The notes beneath the pieces were generated by a model that was not told the origin of the DNA, made no database searches, and saw only the letters and a list, made by a program, of their open reading frames with translations. Below, piece by piece: positions 21,040 to 31,214 of a stretch of DNA of 64,000 nt. A program made the position numbers and the translations under genes. Source of the DNA: Ceratorhiza oryzae-sativae (lineage: Eukaryota; Basidiomycota; Agaricomycetes; Cantharellales; Ceratobasidiaceae); NCBI GenBank assembly GCA_030998015.1, contig JARWMV010000026.1, positions 62,001 through 126,000 of the forward strand, read 5' to 3'. Positions within the stretch are counted from its first letter, which is position 1, and each line of letters begins with the position of its first letter.

Positions 21040-21861
21040 TCATATGGGGGTTGGTTCCAACAGTGGCACCTCCTCCAGAGCTTTGACAAGCTCGTTTTCC
21101 CACCGGTCCCAGTCCTGTTTGGCTTCCTCCGCAGCTGGGTCCAGGGTGGGTTCCTTTATTTCTGGCTTAGCTTCTTCTTCAGCCACAACCAGTGATTCTA
21201 GGCTTGATGTAAGGCTTGTCATATCAGTGTCGTAATTGGTGTTTTTGTTTGGGTGCACCTTCACCCAATTTTGGAAGTCACTCATGTTTGCCTGCTTCGT
21301 CCTGATAGCAGTAAACATCTCATCAGTGGTAGTTGCTTCGAGCAGTCCCACATACGGTGCAGCTGGTGTCAACTTCCATTCTTCCAGCAATGCCTTTGCC
21401 CGGCGCTCCACCTCCCAGTCCCCTCCGTCTGCCATTTGGCCTGTGGCCCTCCTCTGTTGTCTTGCTGCCTTGGTCACCATGTCGACTGTTGGTCCCACGA
21501 TATTGTCGATGACATACATCGGTGTTCTTAACAAGGCGTTTCTCGTTGTTGGCTTCTGGCTTCCATGCCATGTCAGGACCCCTAACCTGGGATCCAGGTA
21601 CTTGTCATTGTCGATCCAGTTCCTTTCATCCCTTAACTTCTTTGGGATGTACACTAGGTTAGCCCCTGGCAACAGTCGTTCGGCGTACCTCTGGGCGTCT
21701 TCCACACTGGAGCAGTACATCCCTGGTTTAGGACAATTTTCCCTGCCAGGGTAGGGTGCTGGCCGCCTGGTGGTGGGTGGCTGCCAAAGTGGGGCCACCT
21801 GATTTTCAGCAAGTGGGGTGTAACGGTTGGGATGTGCGACTGGGTGAGTGACGAAAGGCAT
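21040..21861 (-). CDS. uncharacterised accessory ORF downstream of pol, 273 aa
   Basis: First ATG at 21861; the frame is open further upstream to near the pol stop (21948), so a frameshifted or spliced extension is possible. Visible features: Pro-rich N terminus, a mixed middle part (CSSVEDAQRYAERLLPGANL, then IPKKLRDERNWIDNDKYLDP and RLGVLTWHG) and an acidic, charged C terminus with likely helices. No recognised domain, signal peptide or membrane segment. Extra ORFs between pol and the 3' LTR occur in some Ty3/Gypsy elements, but I do not recognise this one. It is uninterrupted although gag and pol nearby are broken. Confidence 0.6.
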   Translation of the reverse strand: MPFVTHPVAHPNRYTPLAENQVAPLWQPPTTRRPAPYPGRENCPKPGMYCSSVEDAQRYAERLLPGANLVYIPKKLRDERNWIDNDKYLDPRLGVLTWHGSQKPTTRNALLRTPMYVIDNIVGPTVDMVTKAARQQRRATGQMADGGDWEVERRAKALLEEWKLTPAAPYVGLLEATTTDEMFTAIRTKQANMSDFQNWVKVHPNKNTNYDTDMTSLTSSLESLVVAEEEAKPEIKEPTLDPAAEEAKQDWDRWENELVKALEEVPLLEPTPI

Positions 21862-21947
21862 GTTTTGGGGTTTCGCAGGTGTGTTGTGGTGCAAGTGAGG
21901 TGGTAGAGCGGGCTCTGGCCTTTCTTGGGTATCCTGGATGGCTCTTT

Positions 21948-24900
21948 TTAAAGCTTTCCAGATCCTCGTTTGGTTCTCTTTGGCCTGCCTTTCGAGTCAC
22001 CTGAGTGCTGACTTGTCTTGACTGGCATTGGTGCGTCTGGTAAGCGCCTTTGCAAGTCATTTAGAACCTCTTTCATGTCAGCAAACTTGCTGGCACGTTC
22101 CATTGTGTCTTCTATTGGGTCGTAGCCCTTCCATCTGATTTGGTAAAACAGCTCGCCATTCCATTCATAATTTGCAATGTGGTCCACCTTGTATTCCTCC
22201 TCTCCTTTTTCCGTTATGATTGGTGGTGGTTTGGCCTGCCTTCTTTGGAAGTCTTTATCTTCTGTGAATGGCAAGAGGAGATTTACATGGAATACATTGT
22301 GTACACGTATGGTTTTAGGTAGGTCCAGGCGATATGCATGGGATGAGATCTTTTCTGTGATTTCAAAGGGCCCCCCTTTTCGGTTGTCCAGTTTCTTGGA
22401 GGGTCTCTTGGAAAGGTTTGTTAGGAGCAGCCAAACCTTGTCTCCTACCTTGAATTCCCTCCCTTTCTTTTCCATTTGTTGGTGTAATTCCATTGAGGCT
22501 CTTGCCTCATCCCATACCTTTTCCATTTGATTACGCATGTTGTCTGCAGCGGGTGCCTCAGATGGTTCTTCTCCCTCTCAGACAACCCATCTTGGGTTTT
22601 TTCCATACACTGTTTGAAATGGGGTTTGTCCTGTTGTAGCATTTACGTGGTTGTTGTGGCAGAATTCGGCAATGGGTAACCATTTTACCCAATCATCTTG
22701 TCTATAATTGCAGAAGGTTCTTAAGAACCCTTCTACCCATTGATTTGTCCTTTCCGACAGACCATCTGTTTCTGGATGGAAAGCAGTGGAGAATCTGGGC
22801 TTTGTCCCAATTCCTTTGTATAGGGCTTTTAGGAATTGGCTGTTAAAGGTTGGCCCTCGGTCTGAGACAGTGGTTTCTGGGGTCCTGTGATGTCTCCATA
22901 CTTCCCTTATGAATATTTCTGCCAGTTCTTCTGCATTGGTGCTCTCCAGACATGGTACAAAATGGCCCTGCCGGAGAAGCGATCTACAACTGTCAAGATA
23001 CTGTCGTACCCTTTGAGACAGGTAATTTGACGATGAAATCATATGCGACATCTGCCCATGGTTTCCATGGGATTGGTAAGGACTTCAGGGGAGTGCCTTG
23101 TTTGTGTCCTTTGCTTCTTTGACATGTTTCACAAGATTCCACGTATCGGTTTACTTGGGCCTTCATTCCTGGCCAATAGTAATCCCTTGATAGTAATTCT
23201 AGTGTTCGGGCTTGTCCCTGATGACCTGCCACTGGGGCGTCATGGCACTCCTCAAGGAGACTCAACCTCAAGTCCTTGTCATCCGGGATGTAGAGCCTAT
23301 CGTCATACCTTAATAGGCCCTCCTTCATTTCATACTGTCTAAATTCCTTCTGTACTGAGGGCGGTAGTTGTTCTTTATTTGCCACGCTCAGCCTTAAGGA
23401 TCTGATAGATTTGTCTTCTTCCTGAGCTTCTTTAAGCTCTTCCCAGAAATTCCCCTGTACTTCTGCCATGAAACCTATGAACCTTTCTTCTGGAATCATG
23501 ATCTGTGGTTCCATAGGGGTATCCCCATGGTCGCTCCTTCTGGAAAGGGCATCTGGCTTCTGTGAGAGTTTCCCTGGTCTATACACAATCTGAAAATTGA
23601 AGGGTGCCAGAGTGAGATACCATCTGGCATGCCTTCTATTCCACATCTGGGCATTTTGCCAGTACTGGAGGTTCCTATGGTCAGTGTATATCACAATAGG
23701 TTCCTCTGTCCCTTCTAAGTATAACCTCCAGTGCTCTAAGGACCTAACAATTGCAAGCAACTCCTTGTTGTAGGTGTCATAATTTTTCTCTGGTGGGGTG
23801 AAGCTCTTCAATAGGAAGGCAATTGGATGCAATCGGTTGTCATCACCCTTTTGGCTTAGTACTGCCCCCATGGCCACTCCTGAGGCATCTGTTTCCAGTA
23901 TGTATGGCCTGTTTGGGTTTGGGTGGATCAGGACTGGTTCTCTTGCTACTGCTTCTTTGATAGCTTCAAATGCTTCCTGTTGTTTTCTTTCCCACAGGAA
24001 TTTGACATCTTTTTGGGTGAGATCTGTGAGGGGTTTGGCTAAGGTACTAAACTTCTCTATCCACCTTCTATAGAACCCCACAAGCCTAGGAAGGCTTGGA
24101 CTTCTTTTACTGTGTTAGGTTCTGGCCATTCTAGAACTGCCTTTACCTTTTCCTTTTCCATCGATATCCCTTCTGGGGATATGACAATTCCAATGAAGCT
24201 TACCTCCTTCACAAAGAACTGACACTTGTGTGGTTTGAGGAAGAGGTGGTTTTCCCTCATTCTTCTTAACACTTCCCTGACATGTTGTATGTGTTCTTCC
24301 CTGTTTCTGGAAAACACTAGTACATCGTCCATGTAGATTACCACATAATTCTATTATATCACGGAACTTTTCCATCATGAACCTGGTAAAGGTTCTTGGT
24401 CCTTCTTTTACTCCGAATGGCATGACCAAGCATTCAAACTGGCCTTCTCCTGTCCTGAAAGCTGTTTTCCATTCGTCTCCCTCTTTTACCCTGATGTTGT
24501 TGAACCCCCATCGAACATCCATTTTTGAATAGATGGTTGCATCCTTCAGTCTCTCAATCAATTCTATTTGGATTGGAAGTGGAAACCTGTCTGGCTTGGT
24601 GATGTCATTCATCTTACGGTAGTCGACTACCAACCTAAGCCCTCCATCTGCTTTGTTCACATAGAAACAGGGTGCAGCTACAACTGACTGGCTGGGCCTT
24701 ATTTTCCCATTTCTTAGTTCCTCCTCTAGGTACTCCCTGAGCGCCTTTGTTTCTGCTGGCGACATACTGTACCTCTTTGCAGGCTTTGGCAGCTCTGCTC
24801 CCTTGATCAGGTCCATTTTGAAGTCTAGGTTACCTTGGTGGGGTGGAAGTTCTCGGAAACCTTCTTCCCCAAATAGGTCTTCAAAATCCCTAAATTCTTC

Positions 24901-25380
24901 TGGGATTTGTAGGCTTTCACTTGCTGCCCTTGCCTTGATTTCATCTGGGTATGAGATGGTAAGGTCTTTCCAATCTATGATAGGTTCTGCTTCTTCAAGC
25001 CATTCTTTCCCTAGGACTATGTCTGTGTCACCTAGGGTCATTACATAAAGGGAGCATTTTAGTGTCTTCCCTTCCACTTCAATGTTTAGTTCTGCCCTTT
25101 CTTCTATGGCATCCTTGATTTCATTTCCATCAATGGCCACAATTGATTTCTTGTGTTTGAGGGGAGTGGTTGGAATCCCTTTTTCCCTTGAATAGGCCTT
25201 ATCGATGAAGTTGGTTGAAGATCCTGAGTCAATCAGCGTCTTAGCTGGTTCCATGATTCCCTCTACCGTAGTGTATATTATTGATTGATTACTAGACTTC
25301 TTGAGGTAACATACATCTGCGGTAGGGGTTATATTGGGGTCCTCCAACATGGAAGTGGTAGGACCAATTAGTTTTCCGAC
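21948..25380 (-). pseudogene. pol of the Rep-carrying element, frameshifted
   Basis: Order on the minus strand: protease (TLIDSGSSTNFID, about 25240), RT (KMDVRWGFNNIRVKEGDEW, about 24520; YMDDVLVFSRN, about 24330), RNase H (LETDASGVAMGAVLSQK, about 23900), integrase zinc region, integrase core (SDRGPTFNSQF about 22860; HPETDGLSERTNQ about 22770) and chromodomain (EYKVDHIANYEW...QIRWKGYDPIEDTME, about 22190-22090). Frame breaks lie near 24345, 24080 and twice near 22970-23040, plus a TGA at 22578. The breaks are mostly single-base indels, which could be decay or assembly errors. RT and RNase H catalytic residues are kept. This is the Tf1/sushi-like, chromodomain-bearing type of Ty3/Gypsy. Confidence 0.93.
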
Positions 25381-27201
25381 TCAGAGCTGCTTTCTTCCTC
25401 AACTTGTCTGCTGGCCTTCCCTTGTATCTTAGCTTTGTGTAGGTCCACTGGCCTCGGCACTCCTTCAGGACATGCCCTGATTTACCGCATTTGATACAGA
25501 GTCCTTCTTTCCTTCGCCTGTCCTTTTCACTGTTTGGTATCCTTACCATGTTGTTGGTTTGGGTATTCCCCTGTTTGCCGCTGGTCCCTAAAGGCTTGTT
25601 CCCCCCTTGTTTGTATTTCGCTGGTGCCCAGGTTGAATTTGATGAGTTGCTGGTCCTTGTATTCATTTTCTGGTTTGCAAACTGCATGTTGTCCATTTTG
25701 CAGGCAAAGTCAATTAATTGATCTAAGGTATATGATGGACCTTCAGCCTCATTTGCCAGTACTTCAATCCTTAAAATCTCTTGTCGTACTTCGGGTTTTA
25801 ACCCTTCCCTGAATTGGTCCTTGAGGGCTTCCTGGTTCCAGTCTACCTCTTGGATCAGGATCCGGAATTGGGTAGCATAATCCAATGCACTCTTGGTCTG
25901 TGTTAATTTCCTTAGTTTCCGGATGGTCTTTTCCTTTATGACTGGGTCATTAAAAGCATCCAGGAATCCCTTCCTGAAATCCTTCCAGGATGCAAGAATA
26001 CCTGTGTGTTCGCCTGCTAGTAGTTTCCGGCGGTAAGGTTGTGCCCAGTTTGCTGCTTCCCCATCCTCCATGTTCATTAGCACAGCAGATATCTTTTTTC
26101 GGTCATCAAAGGCTGATTCGTCATAGTCAGCAAAGAAAAGTTCCATGCTGATTATGAAGTTCTCTGCTTCCTTCCCCTTTTTCCCATTAAATTTGCTGGG
26201 TCTCCCTAGTCTCGCCTCCTTAGGAGTGTGGTTTGCAGCAAGGGTAGGTTGGTTTGCTTGGGATGGAGGTTCTGTTCGGGTCTTATTGTGGACTCAGCCT
26301 GGAAGGTTCTTCCCAGAAAGGGTGTTCGTACTGGGGAGGCTGAGGGGGATCGTGAGGGGCTTCCTATGACCACCCTAGTTCTTCCCCTGGTTTCTTCTGT
26401 CCTTTCCCTTGGCCTTCCTGCTTCAGTTGTTTTCCGGAGCTCATTTCCTAGATCGGTTACCTGTTGTTCTAGTGCGATTAGGATCTCCCCTGTGTTTTCG
26501 GTTTTCTTCTCTAAGCTTTCGAGCTTTCGCTCTTGCATTCCCAGTACCTGGTTTATTTCCATGGAGATGTCCTTTAATTCTTTTATCAGGTTCCCCATTT
26601 CTGCTTTTAGGTCGTCCTGGTTCTTTGCCACATAGAGGACATTTTTGTTGGATGTTTCCATTGACCTTACCATCCAGTCCACGTTTCCTTCTTGTCGGGT
26701 TAGTGATATTTGACACTGATTTATACCTGTGATTGCCTTTTCTAGTTCCCTATGATTATTGTCTCTAAGTTCCTTGAGCCCCGCCCTGATGGCCGTGGCA
26801 ATGGTGTGAATAGGGTTGGCAGTGGCTATGGCTCCGGGACCTGGCTGGGGTTGTGTCCTTGCCTCTTCCGCCAAGGCCGTGCCTTGTTCGTATATGGTTC
26901 AGGTCATATCTTCTACCTCATCCCTCTCTGGATTTGAGATATCTTCTGGGTCTGGATTTATCAGGTGAATTGGCGGTTGAGGGCTGCAGAGTGGTATTCC
27001 CCCTATTTCCCCTCCCAGGATGGGGGCCCAAGTGGGGTTGGGTTGAGCCACTGGTCGTGGGTTTTGTGGCAACCCCCCTGGCATTCCTTGGAGGGTCTCA
27101 TCTGGGTTACCTTCAGCCTCTGGGGAAGCAATGGGTTTGGGTGATTGTGGCCTACTATTTGCCACTCTGCTTTGAGATCGAGTTTGTGGTCTCTGTGACA
27201 T
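25292..27201 (-). pseudogene. gag of the Rep-carrying element
   Basis: ATG at 27201. A Pro-rich start, a TGA at 26899-26901 in an otherwise open frame (ACC TGA ACC, likely from CGA), a coiled-coil region (about 26740-26420: KNQDDLKAEMGNLIKELKD, QERKLESLEKK), a single-base frame change near 26230-26260, then the retrotransposon Gag core (FNGKKGKEAENF...YDESAFDDRKK, 26180-25700) and a CCHC knuckle CIKCGKSGHVLKEC (about 25505-25464). The pol frame overlaps its end. It builds the virus-like particle. Two lesions make it non-functional as read. Confidence 0.9.
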
Positions 27202-27308
27202 AGTTTCTTTATGTTCTCTTATGTATCACAGGAGTTAGCTGGTTTTCTCGTGTACTCAGCCCTTAGTATCTGTGTAGTATACTTATGTTCGCCACTAGTT
27301 AAGTTAAG

Positions 27309-27320
27309 AGCTTGCTTTAT
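27309..27320 (-). promoter_or_regulatory. candidate self-priming primer-binding site
   Basis: On the minus strand ATAAAGCAAGCT begins 2 nt after the 5' LTR and is the exact complement of AGCTTGCTTTAT in the LTR (27462-27451). That segment starts about 34 nt after TATATAAG (from 27496), near the expected RNA 5' end. Same geometry as Gypsy copy 1. Confidence 0.55.
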
Positions 27321-27322
27321 AA

Positions 27323-28001
27323 TGTTGTGACCCTCTGGAGGCTCCCTTGTGGAGCACTTAAGTAGTGGCTGCGTTGACAGTTTGGTGCTATGCAGTATGT
27401 ATTGAGCGTTCTAGTTACAGTGTTTGCTATGGTCTATGGTGGTTGACAAGATAAAGCAAGCTGAGGCGTTCAGTCTTGCTTTACTCCCCTTATATACCTG
27501 TGACTGCAGTTGCTGCAGTGGCCCCCCTTTCCTAAGTGCTGTCTATAGCAGTTATAGGTTCTATATAGTACTAGGTCTTAGGTAATTGTTTATCCTAAGT
27601 TTGTGCGGCTCTGAATCTTATAGAGCCGCACAAGGTCCGAGGGTCATGTGACTTTTGGACTTAAGCACCCGGCGCTTAATCGCTGGATAAGCGCCAAGGT
27701 CACGTGACAACTCGCTCCTTGCTCCAAGTAACATGGGAGAGAAACGCTGGAGCAAGTTCAGGGTAACCACCGGCGCTTAATCGTTGTGTAAGCGCCGAGG
27801 TCACGTGACAACTTGCTCCTCGCTCCAAGTAACATGGGAGAGAAACGCTGGAGCAAGTTCAGGGTAACCACCGGCGCTTGATCGTTGGGTAAGCGCCGAG
27901 ATCACGTGATCTTGTTTATGGTTTGTTCTGCTTCGGGAAAAATGCCATAAATCTGTACAATATTCGGTTGTTAGGTTATGTCTGCTAGGCAGGTCATTAC
28001 A
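27323..28001 (-). repeat. 5' LTR of the Rep-carrying element
   Basis: 679 bp. Minus-strand start TGTAATGACC, end GGGTCACAACA. Two tandem copies of a ~101-bp unit (about 27690-27905) with CACGTG-centred palindromes, against one copy in the 3' LTR. Confidence 0.95.
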
Positions 28002-28849
28002 GGCATGGTTGGGGTCAAGCAACTGCAGCTCCATCATGTCTCACCCTTTCAGCACTGCTTGCCCCACTGACATTGCTTGCCCTGCCAAAGCTCCCATTGT
28101 CAACACCACTTGGCCTGTGACCAACAACTCCCACTTGATTGGCACTCCCTGTCCCACTGTTGCTTCCTGTTCCACTGGTGCTCCCACTGGCACCCCTTGC
28201 CTAGCTGGTCCTCCACACCCTTCCCATGCACTATGCCCTGCCAATGTTCCTTGCCCTCCTGGTGTTCCTCATCTCAACAACATTGCCAATTTGCCCCATA
28301 CCTCAGATTGTGCCACAAATGGGGAAGAGCTGCTGCCCATTTTGGGCAAGAAGATGCTTCAGTGGATTGCATACCCAGAAAAGGATACCAAGTGCACAAT
28401 TGCTTGGATCTGCCATGGACTTGGTGCAAAAATGTGAGAGACATGGCTTGATATGCAGGTACATCTGACTGTTAGTTAATCCTGTATCTCTACTTACTTA
28501 AACTAACACAGGATGCAGTGTGGCAATTCACTGGCTGTTGTGGGTTTGACTTCTGCAAGCTCTGGAAGCAACAAAGTGGGGACAGCCTAGCCCTTGCATC
28601 TCATATAGTAAGTCATCTTATGTGTTATTTACTCTTCTACCTCTACTCATTATCTCATTCTAGTGAGAGAGACATATCCCAGGTCTCTTGAACTTTGAGC
28701 ACTGTTGGGCTACCACATGGTTGCTACAAACCAAGTTCAACCACCAACACAGCCATTGACTACAAACAGAAGAAGAGGTGAGAGAGCAAGAGCTTGCTCC
28801 ACAACTGGGTGCTGCAGATTTAGGTGAGTTTTCATAGCAATCCTACATG
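28002..28849. other. interrupted host sequence, Pro/Thr/Cys-rich ORF, not recognised
   Basis: A plus ORF at about 28009-28437 encodes repeated Pro/Cys/His-rich text followed by GEELLPILGKKMLQWIAYPE. A further fragment WQFTGCCGFDFCKLWKQQ lies near 28520. Looks like decayed coding DNA with introns, but no family is recognised. Confidence 0.35.
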
Positions 28850-29406
28850 TGTTTGACCCTCTGGATGCTTCCCTGCAAAGCACTTAAGTAGTGGATGTGT
28901 TGACAGTTTTGGTGTTATGCAGTGTGTATTGAGTGTTCTAGTTACAGTGTTTGCTATGGTCTATGGTGGTTGACAAGATAAAGCAAGCTGAGGTGTCCAG
29001 TCTTGCTTTATCCTTCTTATATACACCTGTGGCTGCAGTGGCTGCAGATGTATTATTTAAGCACAATCCACAGTAGGTACAGGTTATATACAGCACTATG
29101 GGTTAGGTAATTGTTTGTCTTAAGTTTGTGCAGCTCTGAATCTTATAGAGCCATGCAAGGTCTGAGGGGTAAGTGCTGAGGTCATGTGATCCTACCATAA
29201 GCACCAAGATCATGTGACAACTTGCTCCTTGCTCCAAGTAACAAGGGAGAGAAATGCTGGAGTGAGTTCAGGGTAACCACTGTAAGCACCAGTTAAGCGC
29301 CAAGGTCATGTGACCTTGTTTATGGCTTGTTCCACTTAGGAAAAAAATGCCATAAATCTGTAAAATATTTGGTTACTCTGTTATGTCTGTTTGATGGGTC
29401 ATAACA
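28850..29406 (-). mobile_element. solo LTR (557 bp), TSD ACATG
   Basis: Same family as the LTRs of the Rep-carrying element, minus orientation, with perfect ACATG at 28845-28849 and 29407-29411. Heavily CpG-depleted compared with 17513-18090, so it is an older copy. Confidence 0.93.
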
Positions 29407-29411
29407 ACATG

Positions 29412-30589
29412 CATTTACTAATATTTATTTCAGATTACAGTGGCCTGATGCAGTTCAATTCAACTGAGCCAGGCAGTGTAGCACCAGACATTGATTATGT
29501 CAAGCCTGAACAACCTCCACCTAAACCCAAGGCTCACCCAAACCTCTGGTCCCTTTGCTCAATGTCAAGATCTTTGAACATTGAGTTCCTGGTCCACTTG
29601 CAACAGACTCAGCCAGTGGCTACTGGCACCCAGCTGACATCTCTGTAGCCTTGCATGCACCATCCCCAGCCAAGTCTCAACCCCCTGTCAACTCCCTTCC
29701 TTGGTCTGAGAGGCCCATGCAGCTAACTTACTGCCTGCACCTGGGTGGGGTGAGGAGCCCAAACCCAAACCTGAACCCAAGTTTGAGCTTGAACCAGAAC
29801 CTATGCCCACACCATGGCCTAAGCCACACCCTTGTAGAAATGCAGATGCTGCCTTGCCCAAGAGAACCCCCAAGGGGAAGGGGACAAGGAATCACCAACA
29901 ACCCAGGAACTCCACCAAGCATGGACCCACTCTGTCCAAGCTGTGCACAACACATACAGTCAATAACCCCACTCCCAATGCTACTAGCTCCTCAGTTGCT
30001 CACTCTGCCAGTACTCTGGCAAGGCCTTTGGTTGAGTAAGGCTGGCCTTGTAGCTATAGAACAAACCACCATTGCCCTTAGAAAGCCTGCTGCTGCCCAA
30101 GTGCTCAGCATCAAAAGGCAGGAAAGCTGCAAAGCGGACACCCTCAGTGTCTACAAGCAAGCCACTGGAACAGGAACAGCCCAATGATGCCTGCAAGAGT
30201 GATAACGGCTTTCACAAGGCAGAGGGTGGCAGTGATGGCGATGGTGATGCTGATGCGAACTGTGATGACAAAGGTGTGTGAGTGATACAAAGTTTTCTCA
30301 GTCCCAATTGTTTGCTTGAATTATTATGACTTTTCTGCTCTACATGACTTTTCTGTGTTATCCCTTGGCCAAGTCTCTATTATCTGCAAGTTTATCTTAA
30401 AATGACCTGGGCTGATACATGATTTTGTATCTGCTTGTACATACTGGCCTCCAAATAGGTTGTGCATGATATATTCAGCATTTTGTACTACTTACCTGCA
30501 TGAGACCAATTGTTTGCACAATGCTGATTACCCACATGATTTCATTTGAGTGTTAAACATACTGCTTTATGGCTGACCAGCTTTGCTGT
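29412..30589. other. Pro-rich coding-like fragments, no recognised gene
   Basis: Plus-strand ORFs at 29391-29648 and 29651-30187 are rich in Pro/Ser/Lys and then Asp/Gly (SDGDGDADANCDDK). Probably the continuation of the unidentified fragment before the solo LTR. 30285-30589 holds nothing recognisable. Confidence 0.35.
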
Positions 30590-30895
30590 AACCTCCAGTT
30601 TCTGGTAAAGTAGATCACAAGTGAAGTCATCCAACACCAGTCAGGGTGAGAATCAAGGGTTTTGTTGTGGGTTATTTGGTGACAAACATGCATGTAACTC
30701 CTGAACAGCATTGAATATTGAAAAACAGCTTGCAACATTTTGTAGATAATTTGTAAAAGAATTGTATTATCATACTGTAGCTACTGTATCTAGCACATCT
30801 AGAGGCAAGTTTCCAAAATACGGCCTTGAGGGGGTGACAGCTGCTTGACAGACAGCAGTGGGACCAACCAGCTGCAGGTACCCGGGGTCCTGATC
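30590..30895. repeat. left inverted repeat, CpG-depleted
   Basis: Reverse complement of 33645-33960. Over the ~140-bp segment compared by eye, about 14 CpG sites of the right copy appear here as TpG or CpA. Confidence 0.8.
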
Positions 30896-31214
30896 ACAAT
30901 AGTGTGGGCCAGTGAGTTGTTGGAAGACAAATTTGTTGAATATGGCACTTGGTCTGAGACGCCACAATTGAGACACCTAACATATACTGCATATATCAGC
31001 ACATACTTCCATATCTTCACACACTTGTCCTATGTTTCCCTGTATATTGCCTAGGAGTCCCTTGTGACTTTAATTCCACATGGTCTCACTGGTTCAACTT
31101 CTTAGAGGGGGACTCTATACTTAGCATATACAGTGACAATACTAACAATTTATCTATTATCTGTACCCCCCTCTTTTCCAGTCTCTTGTAATCTGTGTGT
31201 AAGGCCAAGCACAT

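Larger units (their letters stand above)
17513..28001 (-). mobile_element. 10.5-kb chromoviral LTR retrotransposon carrying a Rep-like cassette, TSD GGCAT
   Basis: Minus-strand element with 5' LTR 27323-28001, gag, pol, an accessory cassette (about 18107-21947), polypurine tract (18091-18106) and 3' LTR 17513-18090. Perfect 5-bp TSD GGCAT at 17508-17512 and 28002-28006 shows the whole 10,489 bp behaves as one insertion. The LTRs differ by one ~101-bp tandem unit and, by eye, roughly 20 substitutions, mostly CG versus TG/CA, so it is younger than Gypsy copy 1. gag and pol carry single-base frameshifts and UGA stops, while RT YMDD and most integrase residues remain. The cassette is described in separate entries. 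Confidence 0.95.

Noticed and set aside
17513..28001. Rep-like gene as a free-standing recent viral insertion beside, not inside, the retrotransposon
   Set aside because: The 3' LTR with adjoining polypurine tract lies beyond the Rep-like gene, and the GGCAT duplication flanks the whole 10.5 kb. A nested insertion inside the element is still possible and is stated as such.
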